DNA of 64,000 bases from Diphasiastrum complanatum (GCA_029204225.1 CM055094.1:25971041-26035040), one strand, 5' to 3'; shown: positions 36,107 to 47,993, counted from the stretch's first letter. The notes: a model not told the origin generated them from the letters alone. Numbers and translations: made by a program.

Positions 36107-36177
36107 CGTACATGTGCGCGCACACACACACATGCATTGGTTGTGTCGGGGGTCACACACACACAACAAACACGCGC

Positions 36178-36215
<38 letters not shown>

Positions 36216-36360
36216 GCATGCGGGCACACACACATGCGAGCGTGCGCGCACGCGCACACACACACACTCACTCACTCACTCACACATGTGTGTGTGTGCG
36301 TGCGTGCATGCGTGTGTGTGTGTGTGTGTGCGTGTGTGTGTGTGTGTGTGTTCCAAATCC
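36069..36360. repeat. TG/CG/CA alternating purine-pyrimidine tract
   Basis: From 36069 to about 36137 a (TG)n run passes through CGCGCGCGTACATGTGCGCG into (CA)n with unbroken purine-pyrimidine alternation. More CA, CACT and TG runs follow to 36350, with CA and TG arms able to pair. Confidence 0.93.
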
Positions 36361-36719
36361 TCCCTCCCCCCCTATTTTTCTCTTTTTATTGTCTCTTTTA
36401 CTCCCCTCACCCCATCACCCTCCTTTTTTTTTAATTGTGCATTTTTTGGCCCTTGGATAAAAGCTTGTGGGTAAGGATTTAGGAGTTAAAGCTAGTGAGT
36501 TTCAACTTGTGGTTAAACATTCCTGAAATGGCGGGCCAAGATAGGAATTTGAAAGGGAAAAAGTCAGCTTAAGGTAGTCAAGAAAATTTTTATGTTCATG
36601 ATTTATGGGTAAAACTTTGATAATTTAAACTAAATAAGAAAGCCAAGTAATAAAGATTATTGGCTAAAGTTTAAAGCACATTGAAGTATGTGAAGAAAAT
36701 AAAACCCTAACTTCAAACT
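36361..36719. other. Unassigned sequence
   Basis: No gene or repeat recognised. Confidence 0.45.
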
Positions 36720-36952
36720 TTAAGTATTTGAATTTAGTAAGTGGGAGGGAGGGGGTGAGGAATCTTTTTGGGGTCCACCCCTCAATGCACACAATGTGCA
36801 AATGTATGGGGATATGCACATTCCCCATACATGCATCCTCCTCCCTAAGTTTTTAGTTAGAAAAAGCTCATGCATGGGTGAGGGGAGGAGGATGCATGGG
36901 TGCAACCATACACATGCACAAAACTGTACATAAGTTTAAATATATATATAGA
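36720..36952 (-). mobile_element. Helitron-like unit, 5' part (minus strand)
   Basis: On the minus strand it starts TCTATATATATATTTAAAC right after the CTAG of the neighbouring unit and carries the family text, but diverges near 36790 (CCCCATACATTTGCAC) and lacks a 3' end. Confidence 0.6.
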
Positions 36953-37358
36953 CTAGTAAGGAGTGCCCATTGTTGACGGGCAATGGAGGCCGATCTTCAT
37001 AGAGATGCATTTTTATTTCAACCTTTCCCGTGGAAAGTTTGATAACTTAAAAAATCCTTAGAGCACCCTTCAAATTTTTGATAATGAAAGTCTCATTTGT
37101 TTAACACCGTTCACCATGACAGTATGTACATGCACTTCAAAACACTATGCGTGTTGGTAAAGGATAATTTGAATTTGGAGCAGGCCCCTTAGATGGATGC
37201 ATGGGGAGGAGGGCCATGCATCCTTTTCCCCATACATGCATCCTCCTCCCCAAGTTTTTTAGTTAAAAAAAGCTCATGCATGGGTGAGGGGAGGAGGATG
37301 CATGGGTGCACCCATGCACATGCGCAAAAGTGTACATAAGTTTAAATATATATATAGA
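36953..37358 (-). mobile_element. Complete non-autonomous Helitron-like unit (minus strand)
   Basis: This 406-bp unit runs on the minus strand from TCTATATATA (37358) to CTAG (36953), with the 3' hairpin GCCCGTC-AAC-AATGGGC at 36965-36981. It is the best bounded copy of the family and matches 27012-27433 along its full length. No coding capacity; it would rely on an autonomous Helitron elsewhere. Confidence 0.68.
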
Positions 37359-37405
37359 CAAGTAAAGAGTGCCCGTCGTTGACGAGCAATGGAGGCCGAT
37401 CTAGG
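37359..37405 (-). mobile_element. Helitron-like 3' end fragment (minus strand)
   Basis: Hairpin GCTCGTC-AAC-GACGGGC followed by ACTCTTTACTTG, where the last four bases are a changed CTAG. It abuts the TC start of the next unit, giving a head-to-tail chain. Confidence 0.6.
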
Positions 37406-37469
37406 TGGCGGCCGGTGATTTGGAAATTCAGTATGTCATTGACGGACGATGATTTTCCAATCTAGGTGG

Positions 37470-37545
37470 CGGTGGTCCCTATGCAGCCTAAATGCGGTCC
37501 TTATGCAGCCTAAATATGGTCCCTAAGCGGCCTAAATGCGGTCCT
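37470..37545. repeat. 24-bp minisatellite CGGTCCCTATGCAGCCTAAATG
   Basis: Three to four imperfect copies. The same words occur at 14630-14750 next to the gypsy pol. Confidence 0.8.
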
Positions 37546-37682
37546 TGCAGTGAGGTTGTGGTTCGTTTCCTTCATTCAGACATATATGTAGTCGTTTCCT
37601 TCGTTCGGACATATATCTAATTGTTGGGCGATTTGTGGACTCATCCAGGTGCATAAATCTGATCTTGGTCGTTGTCCTCGCC

Positions 37683-37801
<119 letters not shown>

Positions 37802-38036
37802 TATGTAGAGAGACAAAGAGAGAGAGTGAGAGACCGTATGTAGCCGTTGTGGTTTGTGGTTTGTTCATTTCGTTCAAACCATAAGCAAGAATTTACGATG
37901 CGGTTGAGGTTCGTTCACTTCGTTCAAAGCATAGGCAAGACTTTGCGATTGTGCTTTGTATGTGACCGCAATCATTGACTTTGCGGTCCTTTGCTATGAA
38001 ATGCGGTCGTATGCGGTCAAAATGGGATCCTTTGTG

Positions 38037-38150
<114 letters not shown>

Positions 38151-38285
38151 ATCCGAGTGAGTGCAGTTTGTGGTTCGTTCAAAGCATTTACGCCGCATAG
38201 GGACCGTGAGAACCGTGAGTGATAGCATTTAGGTTGCATAGGGACCATGATGGGCATAGGGACCGTGAGAACCGTGAGTGACATC

Positions 38286-39363
38286 ATTCCAGCTACAGTA
38301 TCCACGACGGGAGAATGTATGGTGTTCAATGTGCACGCAAAACCATACAACGAACGAGTGTCCAGTCCTAAAGCAAAATTTGAGACTGACACATAGATTC
38401 TGCCATCTGTGCAATGCAACATCGCACGATATGACATTTTGCCCGTTTAACCCCCGGATTGTTCAACAGAAGAGAAGTCCTTATCAAACTTCTTTTCCAT
38501 ATCCGATCAAGGGGCACCAAACGCAGCATCGAGGTATGGCGCACCGAATCAACAACAGCATATGGCCTTACCTGCACCACCAGGGCCAGCCAATCAACAA
38601 GTGGCCCATGTAAATCTGACAACAGCGGAGCCAAAGATGCAAATACCAAATCAACCTGAGCAGCAGCAATGCTACGGACCAGATAAACCATTTATGGATC
38701 CTGCCATAAATGAATATGTTGCAGCCTATGCAGCTCAAACTCAACATCAAGACGGAAGGAACTACGGCTGCTACAGATGTGGCGAAGGACACAGAATTGC
38801 GATATGTCCCTAGAAGGGACAATATACATCCTTCTGCCGAGAATGCGGTTATGGACAGTGTTTCAAGGTCCATTGAGACCTGGAACCAATGCACCTCTCA
38901 ACTTCATTGTGATTAAACAACCAGTAGTTCCAGCAGGGATGTCATTGGAAAGACGACAATTCCATGCTCATCTGTTAGCCGTCACACGAGCACAGAAAAG
39001 GAAGGAAGTGGCCCCCTCACCACCACCCTCGGTCATTGACGACCAACCCTCAACTTCAGCACCATATCTGAATGTGAGGGAAGAAAGAAGATAGTACCAG
39101 AAAATACGACACTGGATACAGAAGGCACAAGTGGAGGAAAAAGAGCAGGAAAGGGACAATCCCACGGAACCTCCAGTTTGCAGCGAACGGGTACCGCAAG
39201 CGGGCTCACCACTACGCACTGATCAGAATGATCGGTTGCGCCAACATGAACCACCTTTTCACATGGTGGAGCCCGAGGAACCACGCACTGAAAGGCTCAC
39301 ACTTTTACTAGCAAGCCATGTTAGTTTACCACTCGGGGAACTACTGCGGATTGCACTGATCTA
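38286..39363 (+). pseudogene. Gypsy gag C-terminal part with several zinc knuckles
   Basis: Two knuckles sit in one frame: CSMCTQNHTTNEC and CHLCNATSHDMTFC (38310-38445). After a frame shift a third follows, CYRCGEGHRIAIC (38767-38808), with a stop and then a knuckle-like CRECGYGQCFKVH. The stretch between is Gln/Pro-rich (EQQQCYGPDKP). More text in gag style (VIKQPVVPAGMSLERRQFHA) and an acidic region run to 39363. Capsid and pol are missing; an inverted leader starts directly after. Four Cys/His clusters are more than the one or two usual in plant gypsy gag. Gag identity is well supported; joining to the capsid fragments at 22850 and 41230 is inferred. Confidence 0.75.
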
Positions 39364-39369
39364 GTTTAC

Positions 39370-40438
39370 TAGGGTTTTCTTGTGCGAGAGTTCTTTCACT
39401 ATTTTTGCAGATAAAAAACTTGATATCTCTCAGATCTTTGGGAAGTAACTCTCTCAGGGATCACAGTAGCTGAATCTAGGTCAGATCTCACTATGAAAAT
39501 CTCTGCGAGAGTTAACTACTGCACTAAGTAAAAATTTCACTGTATGTGAGGGGTTCGGAACCACTATTTTGGCTTGATCTTCACCAAATCTCTGTACTAA
39601 CTCTTGCAGGCTTCATCACTGATGGAAATTATCATTCTGAATTGATTGAGAGGGTCTACGAGAGTTATTATTGGAAGGATCTGCGGGATCTTCAATTTTT
39701 AGTGATTTTTGGCACTTAATCCCAATTTTCTGCTCACTGGAATCAAACTAGCTCTCGCAGGCTTTTCTGTGTCCTTGTCTCACTGAGATAGAACTTCAAA
39801 ATCTTCTGCGAGAGTTCTTGCCCACTGGAACTAAAAATTATGGTGTCTACGAGGAATCTCTGGTACTTTCCTATCTTTTTTTCATTGGGAATTCTCGCAC
39901 AGGCACTTAGACATCAAACTAACTCTCGCAAGTTTCTCTGTGTCCTGGTCTCACTGAGATGGAACTTTAGAGGGCTCTGCGACAGTTCTGGTGAAGATTT
40001 GAATTTTTTGGATTTTTTCAAGGGCTTTTTGAATTTTTTTATGATTTTTCTCTGATTTTTACAATCTGCTTGGAACTAACTCTCGCAGGCTTCTATGCAG
40101 GTCTAAGATAGTACCCTGGAGTTGCTGCCAGTCATGCAAGGGTTAATTCACACTATTTTTGGAGATATAAAAATCTGATGAGATTTTAGGCTCTTTTTTC
40201 CGACAAAATGCAGATTGGTGTATTTTTGGGGGTTTTTGACTGGTTGGTTTGGGTTTCAAGCCCTTAGAGTCTGTTCAGGACCTCCTCTACCCTCTCACAC
40301 CTCCTCCACTAGCTGTGAACAGTCCAAACACAAAACAAATACAGAAAACTAACTCTAAACACCCAAAAATCTACCTAAAACTACTCTAAAAAGCAATAAA
40401 ATAGCTAAAATGCAACTACACTAGTTAGTGGAAACCTA
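39370..40438 (-). repeat. Gypsy leader, inverted
   Basis: Minus-strand leader running from the primer site at 40439-40456. It matches the plus-strand leader at 21329-22620 block for block (complements of GAGAGTTACTTCCCAAAGATC, CATCAGTGATG and CTGGCAGC). Confidence 0.85.
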
Positions 40439-40456
40439 TCCCCGGCAACGGCGCCA
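40439..40456 (-). other. Gypsy primer-binding site, tRNA-Asp type (minus strand)
   Basis: Reverse complement reads TGGCGCCGTTGCCGGGGA, the canonical form of this site and the best preserved of the three in the window. Confidence 0.92.
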
Positions 40457-40457
40457 T

Positions 40458-40527
40458 TGTAGGGTCTTTGATCCGACATTGTAATAGCCCTCTCGCCTGT
40501 CAACAAGGGTTAGTTCACTGGATAGTT
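40458..40527 (-). repeat. Gypsy LTR end fragment (minus strand)
   Basis: Reverse complement ends CAAAGACCCTACA directly before the primer site and holds the CCAGTGAACTAACCC block. Homology stops near 40527. Confidence 0.85.
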
Positions 40528-40539
40528 TACAATTCGTTG

Positions 40540-41120
40540 GGAATACCCCCAACACCATCTCAATGAGACCAAAACACAAAAGAGTCTATGAGAGTTAGTT
40601 TGATTCCAGTGAGTAGAAAATTGGATGTAAGTGCTTAAAAATCACTAAAATTTGAAGATCCAGAAAATCTTTACAAAAGTAATTCTCGCAGACCACTCCA
40701 ATCGATCCATAATATCATTTTTCATCAGTGGTGAAGCCTGCGAGAGTTAGTTCTGATTATTGGTGAAGATCAAGCCAAAAATAGTGGTTTTGAACCCTCA
40801 CAAACAATGAAATTTTCACTTTATGTGAGAGTTAATCCTCGCAGAGAATTTCAAAGTCAGATCTAGGCCAGATTCAGCTCCTGTGATACTTGCAAGAGAT
40901 ACTTCCCAATGATCTGAGAGATATCAAGGTTTTTTTACTGCAAAACAACTAAAGAACCCTCGCACAGCCAATGCTCGCACTGAAGAACCCTCTCAGACTA
41001 GATCAGTAGGAAGATCTGCATCAAAACCAGCTATTGTCAAAATCTCAGGACAATCAGTCCAAGGAGTAAAAAGTTATCAAGGAAAAACCACCATAAGAGG
41101 CCTGAATCCTCAATACCGAC
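40540..41120 (+). repeat. Gypsy leader
   Basis: Plus-strand leader, starting CTCAATGAGACC and closely following 22200-22745. It faces the inverted leader at 39370-40438, so the two form inverted arms. Confidence 0.82.
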
Positions 41121-41615
41121 CGATCAGATTGATCATATCCATAAGATCTAGATTGCATCCCACTGTACCAGCAAGATCCAACTACCTTGGACTCGACCAT
41201 CGAATGAATCTGATATCTGGACGATCAGTAACAAGAAGGACAGCGAATCAGACACCACACTTTCCCAGAATAGCAGTTGCACAACAAGAGGCAAAATTGG
41301 AACCAGTGCCAATGGATCCAATGGGTCGACCTGTACTTGTCGCTCCCTTGAAAGCATTCCAGAGGGCACCTCGGATGGAGATACCAAAATACGATGAATC
41401 ATCAGATCCCATCCGCTTCCTCCAGATCTACGAGTAAGCTTGTGAAATCTATGGCGATCGGACACTTGCAGAGAAGTTGATGTTGTTCTTCATGTCACTA
41501 GTAGTTGTGGCTCAAGATTGGTTTTTCAACTTGTCAGAGGAAGAAAAATCCACCTGGGAAGCGATTAAAGTGGCTCTCATCACGCGCTTTAAACCAAGGA
41601 AGTTCCTAGAATACC
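41121..41615 (+). pseudogene. Gypsy gag N-part (capsid), truncated by LTR
   Basis: One frame reads VAQQEAKLEPVPMDPMG, MEIPKYDESSDPIRFLQIYE, then a TAA, then ACEIYGDRTLAEKLML and AQDWFFNLSEEEKSTWEAI and RFKPRKFLEYP. There the LTR begins. It is the sister of 22850-23583, with its own nonsense change one codon away from that copy's. Confidence 0.88.
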
Positions 41616-42406
41616 CGTAAATAAAGTTAGTTAATAAAAGTGTTGCAAGGGCATGGCTTCCTGCGTATATAAGCCCATGGCCCAATGAGCACGCAAGTTA
41701 AATGTAAATAAAAATAATAGACTTGGGCCCTTTTGTAATTAAAATAAAAACTTGAGGCCCAAAATCAAGTTTAGAACTTAGAGTTTAACTTTTTAAAGTT
41801 GGGTCCAATACTGGACTCACATGAATCTTGTGATTTCCAATGTACTTTTTGTGGACCCTTGGATCAAGTTAGGTCCAAAATGAATGGATAGGATCAACAT
41901 GAATATTAGCCAATAGGATTTTGGGGCAAGGGCCTTCCCCTTTTTATAAAAAGGCACCATTTGTACATTATTTCCATGCCTTAATAGAGAGGAGGAGACT
42001 CTACCATTTTGGGAGCTCAAGCATCCTCAAGTGCTAATCACTCTTTGCTTATGCTTTTGTGATGATTTGTGTGTTGTTTCCCATTTGCTATGTTCTTAGT
42101 TTATGCTAGTTAATATTTTTTTCATAAGCAATGATATTGAGCATTTGAGCTAACCTCCATCTCAAATCTCTCTCCCTCTTTCTCTCTTTCTCTCCCTCTC
42201 TCTTTTCTACTCTCTCTCCCCTTCGCAAAATCATGATGAATGTTAGTTTAGTGGAGTAGAGTTAGGGGTGAGTAGTTGATAGAGTTAGAGAAAAAGCAGA
42301 GAACTATCTAAGATTAGCATCTTTACATAGTTAGGCACCTATCCAGCGTTCTAACCCTTGCTGACAGGTGGGAGGGCTACTACAACACGAGATCTTCGAC
42401 CCTACA
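41616..42406 (+). repeat. Gypsy LTR, near full length
   Basis: Starts CGTAAATAAAGTTAG (TG expected) and ends GACCCTACA. It contains a TATA box (TTTTTATAAAAAGG near 41940) and a CT-rich zone at 42160-42220. It serves as reference for the partial LTRs at 21118 and 23560. It is not followed by a primer site. Confidence 0.85.
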
Positions 42407-42407
42407 C

Positions 42408-42860
42408 ACTTGTTCAAATTTGGCCTGAATGATTACCTGAGGGTCCTCTTCTTCAAACCCATCTTCTCCCTCAAAATCCTCAGGTACTGTTGCATCAAAT
42501 ATCCTTGGACAGGTGCTGGTTGATAAATTGCCATATGCTATCTCCATGAAAACCAGTCATCTTGCTCTCCACCGGAGATACGGCCAATAAAGATAAAAGA
42601 GATCCTACCGCAAAGTGCTTTTGAATTTGGTTTGATGGCTCTCTTCAATTCTCCAATAACAGTCTTGTGCCATTCATATGGTTGGACAGTTCCATGAGCG
42701 ATGTTTGTGAGATTCTATGATCCTGTGGAGCACCTACGAGGAAATCCTTCAGATTGCCAACCATCACGAAATGATTCAGTAAATTTGCGGCTGCTTGGAC
42801 CACTGGATCACGAATGGCGTCAATCAAATATCCATCGCTGGTTTGGAGTTGAGGGATGAA
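42408..42860 (-). pseudogene. Gypsy extra-ORF fragment (minus strand)
   Basis: The minus strand reads QTSDGYLIDAIRDPVVQAAANLLNHF (matching the ORF at 19359-19440), QDHRISQTSLMELSNHMNG and, after stops, an acidic tail VPEDFEGEDGFEEEDPQ near 42490-42430. It ends against the LTR at 42406 and is cut on the other side by the copia LTR at 42858. Same family and same caveats as the ORF at 18956. Confidence 0.6.
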
Positions 42861-43736
42861 CACGAAGGATCCACGAACGAGATTGTTTTGCGGTCCAGCA
42901 AGAGAGAAAGGCAGACGAGATAAATGAAACCAACAGTGGAAACGAAACCCGTTCTGTCATCACGCTCCTAGGAGTACCACCAAAGATCACACAAGGACCA
43001 AGAAGTACAGAGATCTGACCTGATGGCATGACGTCAGCAGATACTTCCCAGGTCGTGGCTAATCTGCCACTCTTGTAATTCTTTGGTTAGTTGTAGATGC
43101 TTAATCACCCTAATCTTAGATTTGCACAGAGAGACTGTACTTACTGAATTATACTCGACACATATCAGAACAAGATACATAGAGTTTAACTAAGAGAAGA
43201 GACACCCAAGAAGAAGTCTGATGCTAGTAAGAAATCAAGACGAACACGGACAGAAGCTCCGCCTGCATGTGAGAAGATAATTTTGTCTAGGATCAGAAGA
43301 TCCAATTTGTCCGCTAGTGAAGCGAGACTACTACTCGTGAGAGAGACGTACTTCTCTCACGCCAACGCACTGCGTGGATTCGTATGCAGTGCCCTGAAGA
43401 AATTAGAGAGAATCAATATAGATTATTTTTCTGGTTGTGTCTGATCTTGGATGTCGATTGCTTATGCTGTTTATTTTAATATGTTTGAGTTTTCTTGGCC
43501 CCTTTGAATTCCACACCTTGGTTGAAATGAGGTCCAATGCTATATTCATTTTAAGAACGTAGATCACTAGTACTTGACTACAATCCTCTGGAGGATTGTA
43601 GGAGTGTTTCAGCTGGCAGTGCCCAGCGAACGCATCTGAACTCCATCTGAATATCGAAAGGGAGTCGCAAATGTTTCGTGAATTTTCTTCTCACAATTCT
43701 CATCATTCGTATTGGAGCACCGCTCAACTCCCAACA
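42858..43736 (+). repeat. Copia 5' LTR, first about 170 bp missing
   Basis: Homologous to 48178-49055, beginning at GAACACGAAGGATCCACGAA and ending CTCCCAACA just before the primer site. By eye the two LTRs differ at several positions per hundred, so the insertion is not recent. Confidence 0.92.
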
Positions 43737-43737
43737 A

Positions 43738-43750
43738 TGGTATCAGAGCC
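43738..43750 (+). other. Copia primer-binding site, tRNA-iMet
   Basis: TGGTATCAGAGCC, exact, one base after the LTR end. Confidence 0.95.
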
Positions 43751-43850
43751 ACCCTGTCATATTCCGACATAGCTGAGAAGCTAGTAGATCCAAGAGGCCA
43801 AGCATTCAGACAATCAACCAAACGACAAGAAAAATAGACTTCAAGAAGCA

Positions 43851-46800
43851 ATGGCTTCAATCAGCAGCATGCAGAACAAGATTTGCACTATACTTAATTC
43901 TTCAGAATCTAACTTTCTAGCCTGGAAAGTTAAGACATCTTTGATACTCAAGGGCGAAGGACTCTTCCCCTGGGTGGATGGCACAGAAGAAATGCCTACG
44001 ACAATAGGCAAGGAGCTACGCGAATGGAGGAAGAAAAACAACAAGGCAGTAGCCTTGCTATGATCTTCCATCAAAGATAGCCTTACACTTGACCTGGCTA
44101 CACTCTCCAAAGCTAAGGAGATGTGGGATGCACTGCTCACAAGATTTCAAACGAAATCAAGAAGTCAGATTATGATGCTGGAAGATCAGCTGGATGGAAA
44201 AGACCTCACCTCTTTCGTGAGAAAGATGAAGGATCTGTTTTTATCACTACACAACTCAGGAGCAGAGAATGTTGTATCGGTTGAGAAGTAGCTCACATAT
44301 TTGTTGAGAGCCTTACCCAGATCTTTCCAGACGACACGAACCTTGCTCGCGAAAGATCCTACCATGAACCTCGAAAAGGCGATTGTTGAGATTTGAGAGG
44401 AAGTCGAGGCCAGAGAGCATCTTGATCACAAAGATGGTTTTGACCAGGCACTCTATGACAACAGAGAAACATCAAAGAAATAGTTCAACCCTAAAAGAGA
44501 GTCGAATCAGAGGCAGGATCGTGACCAGCAAGTAGAGGGGACCAGCAAAAGCAACTGGAAGACCAAAGGGAGGTCGAAACAACAAGATGCTGACAAGAAG
44601 ATCTGCACGAGATGCAGAAGAGACGGGCATACAGTAGATACCTGCTGGCTCAATTGCAAGATTGAGTGTATCCATTGCCATAAGAAGGGTCATGCAGCCA
44701 TGGATTGCCGCTAGAATCCAAGAAATAGATCAGCACAGAATAGACAGGAGAACGATAATAGTTCTTCCTATGTCGAGGAGCCCGAGAGCTCACAGGCGAA
44801 GAAAGAACGAACAAAAATTGTTTGACTGCCTACATCTGTGAAGATGTGTGTGCAGCATCGTCTGACACACACGAGGTGATCTTGGATTCAGGATCCACCT
44901 CGCACTTCATGACATCAAGACGAATCATGTTTGATTTTAGAAGTGCAGATCCCTCAAGATTCATAGTTCTTGGAGATGGATCCAAACATCAAGTGAACGG
45001 TATTGGTTCACTTTGGCTCAACACCAACGACAGAGACGACTCGAAGACATTCTATTTGTGCCAACTTTGCAGCAAGACTTGCTCTTTGTAGCAAGAATAG
45101 CAGATGCAAGGATGCGTGTGACGTTTCTAACGAAGCATGCAATGTAATTGATGCCATCACCAGCACTCTCATCGCTCAAGACAGAAGGAAAGAGAACCTA
45201 TATCATCTGAAGATACGCCTACTAACAGATCAGGTGCATCAGACTCATGACGACTCGCCAGACACTCTGTGGCACAGAAGACTCTGTCACATGAACTCAA
45301 TGGCACTCTACCAGGCAAGTCATCATAGAGCAATAACAGGGGTCAGCATCTTGAATGCAACCAATTCGGCCACGTGTGATGCATGTTTGAAAGGCAAGAT
45401 GTCATGCACACCATTTGTCAAAGACTCCTATAGAAGCTGGTGCAATCTAACATCTGTGGTCCATTCAATGTGATCTCAGTAGGAGGTTCAAAATACTATA
45501 TAACCTTCATTGATGATTATAGCAAGTTTGCCAAAGTGTATTTTATTCAGAATAAATCTGAAGCACTCGATAAATTTCTAGAATATGTGAATTGGACTGA
45601 GAGATGCACAGGCAACAAGGTGAAGCAGATCAGAACAGATCGAGGTGGCGAATATATCTCGAATCGCTTCATTGACTTCTACAATGATCGTGACATCATT
45701 CACAGAAGAATTGCAGCCTACACACCGCAGCACAATGGTGTTGCTGAATGAAAGAACAAGACCCTTATGGAAGCAACCAGATGCATGATGGCCTATTCGA
45801 AAGCTCCAAGGGCACTGTGGGTTGAAGCAGTAGCTACAGCCGCATACATCCAGAACAGGACAAGTAAATTTGGTGTTCCTCACACGACACCACATGAGCT
45901 ATGGTGGGGTAGAAAGCCCAACCTGTCTCACGTTAGAATATTTGGCTGTGTAGCATATGCACATATTCTTGATAAGCTTCGCAAGAAGCTTGATGAGAAA
46001 GCCGAGCAACGATTTTTGGTAGGTTATGACAATAATTCGTCATACTATAGAATCTACATGCCAGATGCGAACACTGTGAAAATAGTGAGGGATGTCAAAT
46101 TCAACGAGATCAAGACAATGGCCAACGAAGACCCTATTAGCTATGAAGTTCTGGAAAGACAGTACTATGACCTGCCGTCAACGTTAGAGGGAGTAGCGAA
46201 TGAACACAAAAACGAAGATTTTCGAGTCGTCTTCCATTCGAGCGACGAATTAGATGAAGAAAGAGGCAACCTGCCGCCGCAGTTCTTGTAAACCAAGATG
46301 GTTCTGGACCGAGCAGAACAGACAAGGGCAAAGGCATAGCTGTTCTGGGAGAATCTCCCAGAAGGTCGACAAGACCACAAAGAGCGCCAACAAGATTTGT
46401 GCCAGGTAGCTCAACTTTCACATCAGAAGAATTATGCGGGTTCAGTGGCGAACCACAGACATTCGAGGAGGCGATTGAAGGTCCAGAAAAGGACAAATGG
46501 ATCCAAGCCATGAACGAAGAGATGGAGTCCATGAGGAAGAACCAGGTATGGACGTTGGAGCCATTACCTCATAAGCGCAAGACTGGCAAATGCAAATGGG
46601 TTTTCAAACTCAAATATGGACCAGACGAGAGTGTGACGAAATACAAGACAAGATTGGTAGCAAAGGGTTTCTCTCAGAGATACGATATTGACTATTCTGA
46701 AACCTTCTCTCCTGTCGTCAAACATTTGTCCCTACGTCTGTTGTTTGCATATGCAGCAACTTATGACCTCAGGATCCACATTGTGGACGAGACGAATTAG

Positions 46801-47985
46801 ACGAAGAGGTCTACATGGATCAACCCCCAAGATTTGTCTCGAATTCACTTCCTGACTATTATGCAGAATGCATAGAAGCATCTACGGTCTGAAGCAATCA
46901 GCCCGACAATGGTACAAGAGGAAGGATCAGGCCCTGAAATCATTGGGACTCAAGCCTCTGTTGGCTGACTCCAATGTGTATGTCATAGTCACGAATGGGT
47001 AGATCATCATAGTGGCTGTATATGTGGACGACACTCTGATACTTTTCAAGAGTGAGCAGCTAATTGTTGAAGTAAAGACAGACATCTCGAAGCATTTCGA
47101 GATAGTGGATCTGGGAGAAGCCAGGTGCTACCTAGGCTTACAAATTGAAAGGGACTATGAGGGAGGCAAGTTATACCTTCACCAGTCCAGATACACCCAG
47201 AAGATCCTAGAGGACTTTGGGATGCTGAATTGCAAAGGAGCGAACACTCCAATGCTCGTAGGAACGGTGCTAACAAATGACGATTGTCCAAAGACTGAGG
47301 AAGAAAGAGAACAGATGCAGCTCACTCCCTACAGAAGGTTGATAAGTTCACTGATGTACCTTACAGACAACACACGTCCTGATATTGCTTATGCAATATT
47401 CAGGATGAGCCAATTTTGTACGAATCTAGGCTCGACACATTAGAAGATTGCGAAATGAATTTTGCAATATCTTCAATTAACGAGGGTTTATGGCTTGTGT
47501 TATTGTTGTGGAGTAGGTCTCAGGATACTTTCCTACAACGACGCTAGCTGGGCATCTCTCAGGGACGACTGTAAAAGCGTCTTAGGAGGATGCACCATCG
47601 CATCAGGAGCAGCAGTTCTTTGGGTCAGCAAGAAGCAGACCATTGTAGCCCAGTCGTCCTGCAAGACAGAGTATGTAGTAGCAGCAAAGATGGCCAACAA
47701 AATAATTTGGCTAAGGCAGTTCCTAGACGGATTGGGCGAAACAAGGAACGAGCCATCGGTCTTGCAGATGGACAACACCTCTGCGATACACTTGACAAAA
47801 GATCTTGTGTTCCACTCAAGAACAAAGCACATTGCGATCAAGTGTCACTTGATCAGAGATCTGATTGAAAGGAAGATGATGCAGACCACCTTCATAGGAA
47901 CGAAAGATATGGTCACTGACATTTCACTAAAGCTCTGGACAAAGGGCTCTTTGAGAGGCAAAGGAGCAGTCTTGGGATCATAAAG
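43851..47985 (+). pseudogene. Ty1/copia gag-pol, all domains present but broken
   Basis: Gag starts at 43851 (MASISSMQNKICTILN) with ESNFLAWKVK, and ends with two zinc knuckles CTRCRRDGHTVDTC and CIHCHKKGHAAMDC (44607-44709); stops at 44061, 44289 and 44395 break it. Protease VILDSGSTSHFM lies near 44878. Pre-integrase LWHRRLCHMNSMALY and CDACLKGKMSC are at 45268-45410. The integrase core follows (FIDDYSKFAKVYF, RTDRGGEYIS, PQHNGVAE with a stop right after the catalytic Glu at 45749). Reverse transcriptase starts near 46440 (KWVFKLKYGPDE, ETFSPVVKH) but has lost the VKTAFLNG segment near 46785. YVDDTLILF is intact at 47023. RNase H (DASWASLRDD, SSCKTEYVVAAK, MDNTSAIHLTKD) ends at 47985. It is the most complete element of the window, yet cannot be autonomous. 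Confidence 0.95.
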
Positions 47986-47993
47986 CTACCATG

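Noticed and set aside
47533-47868. Open frames opposite or offset to copia RNase H
   Set aside because: Shadows of the real pol frame. The same applies to antisense frames over integrase, RT and tubulin exons.
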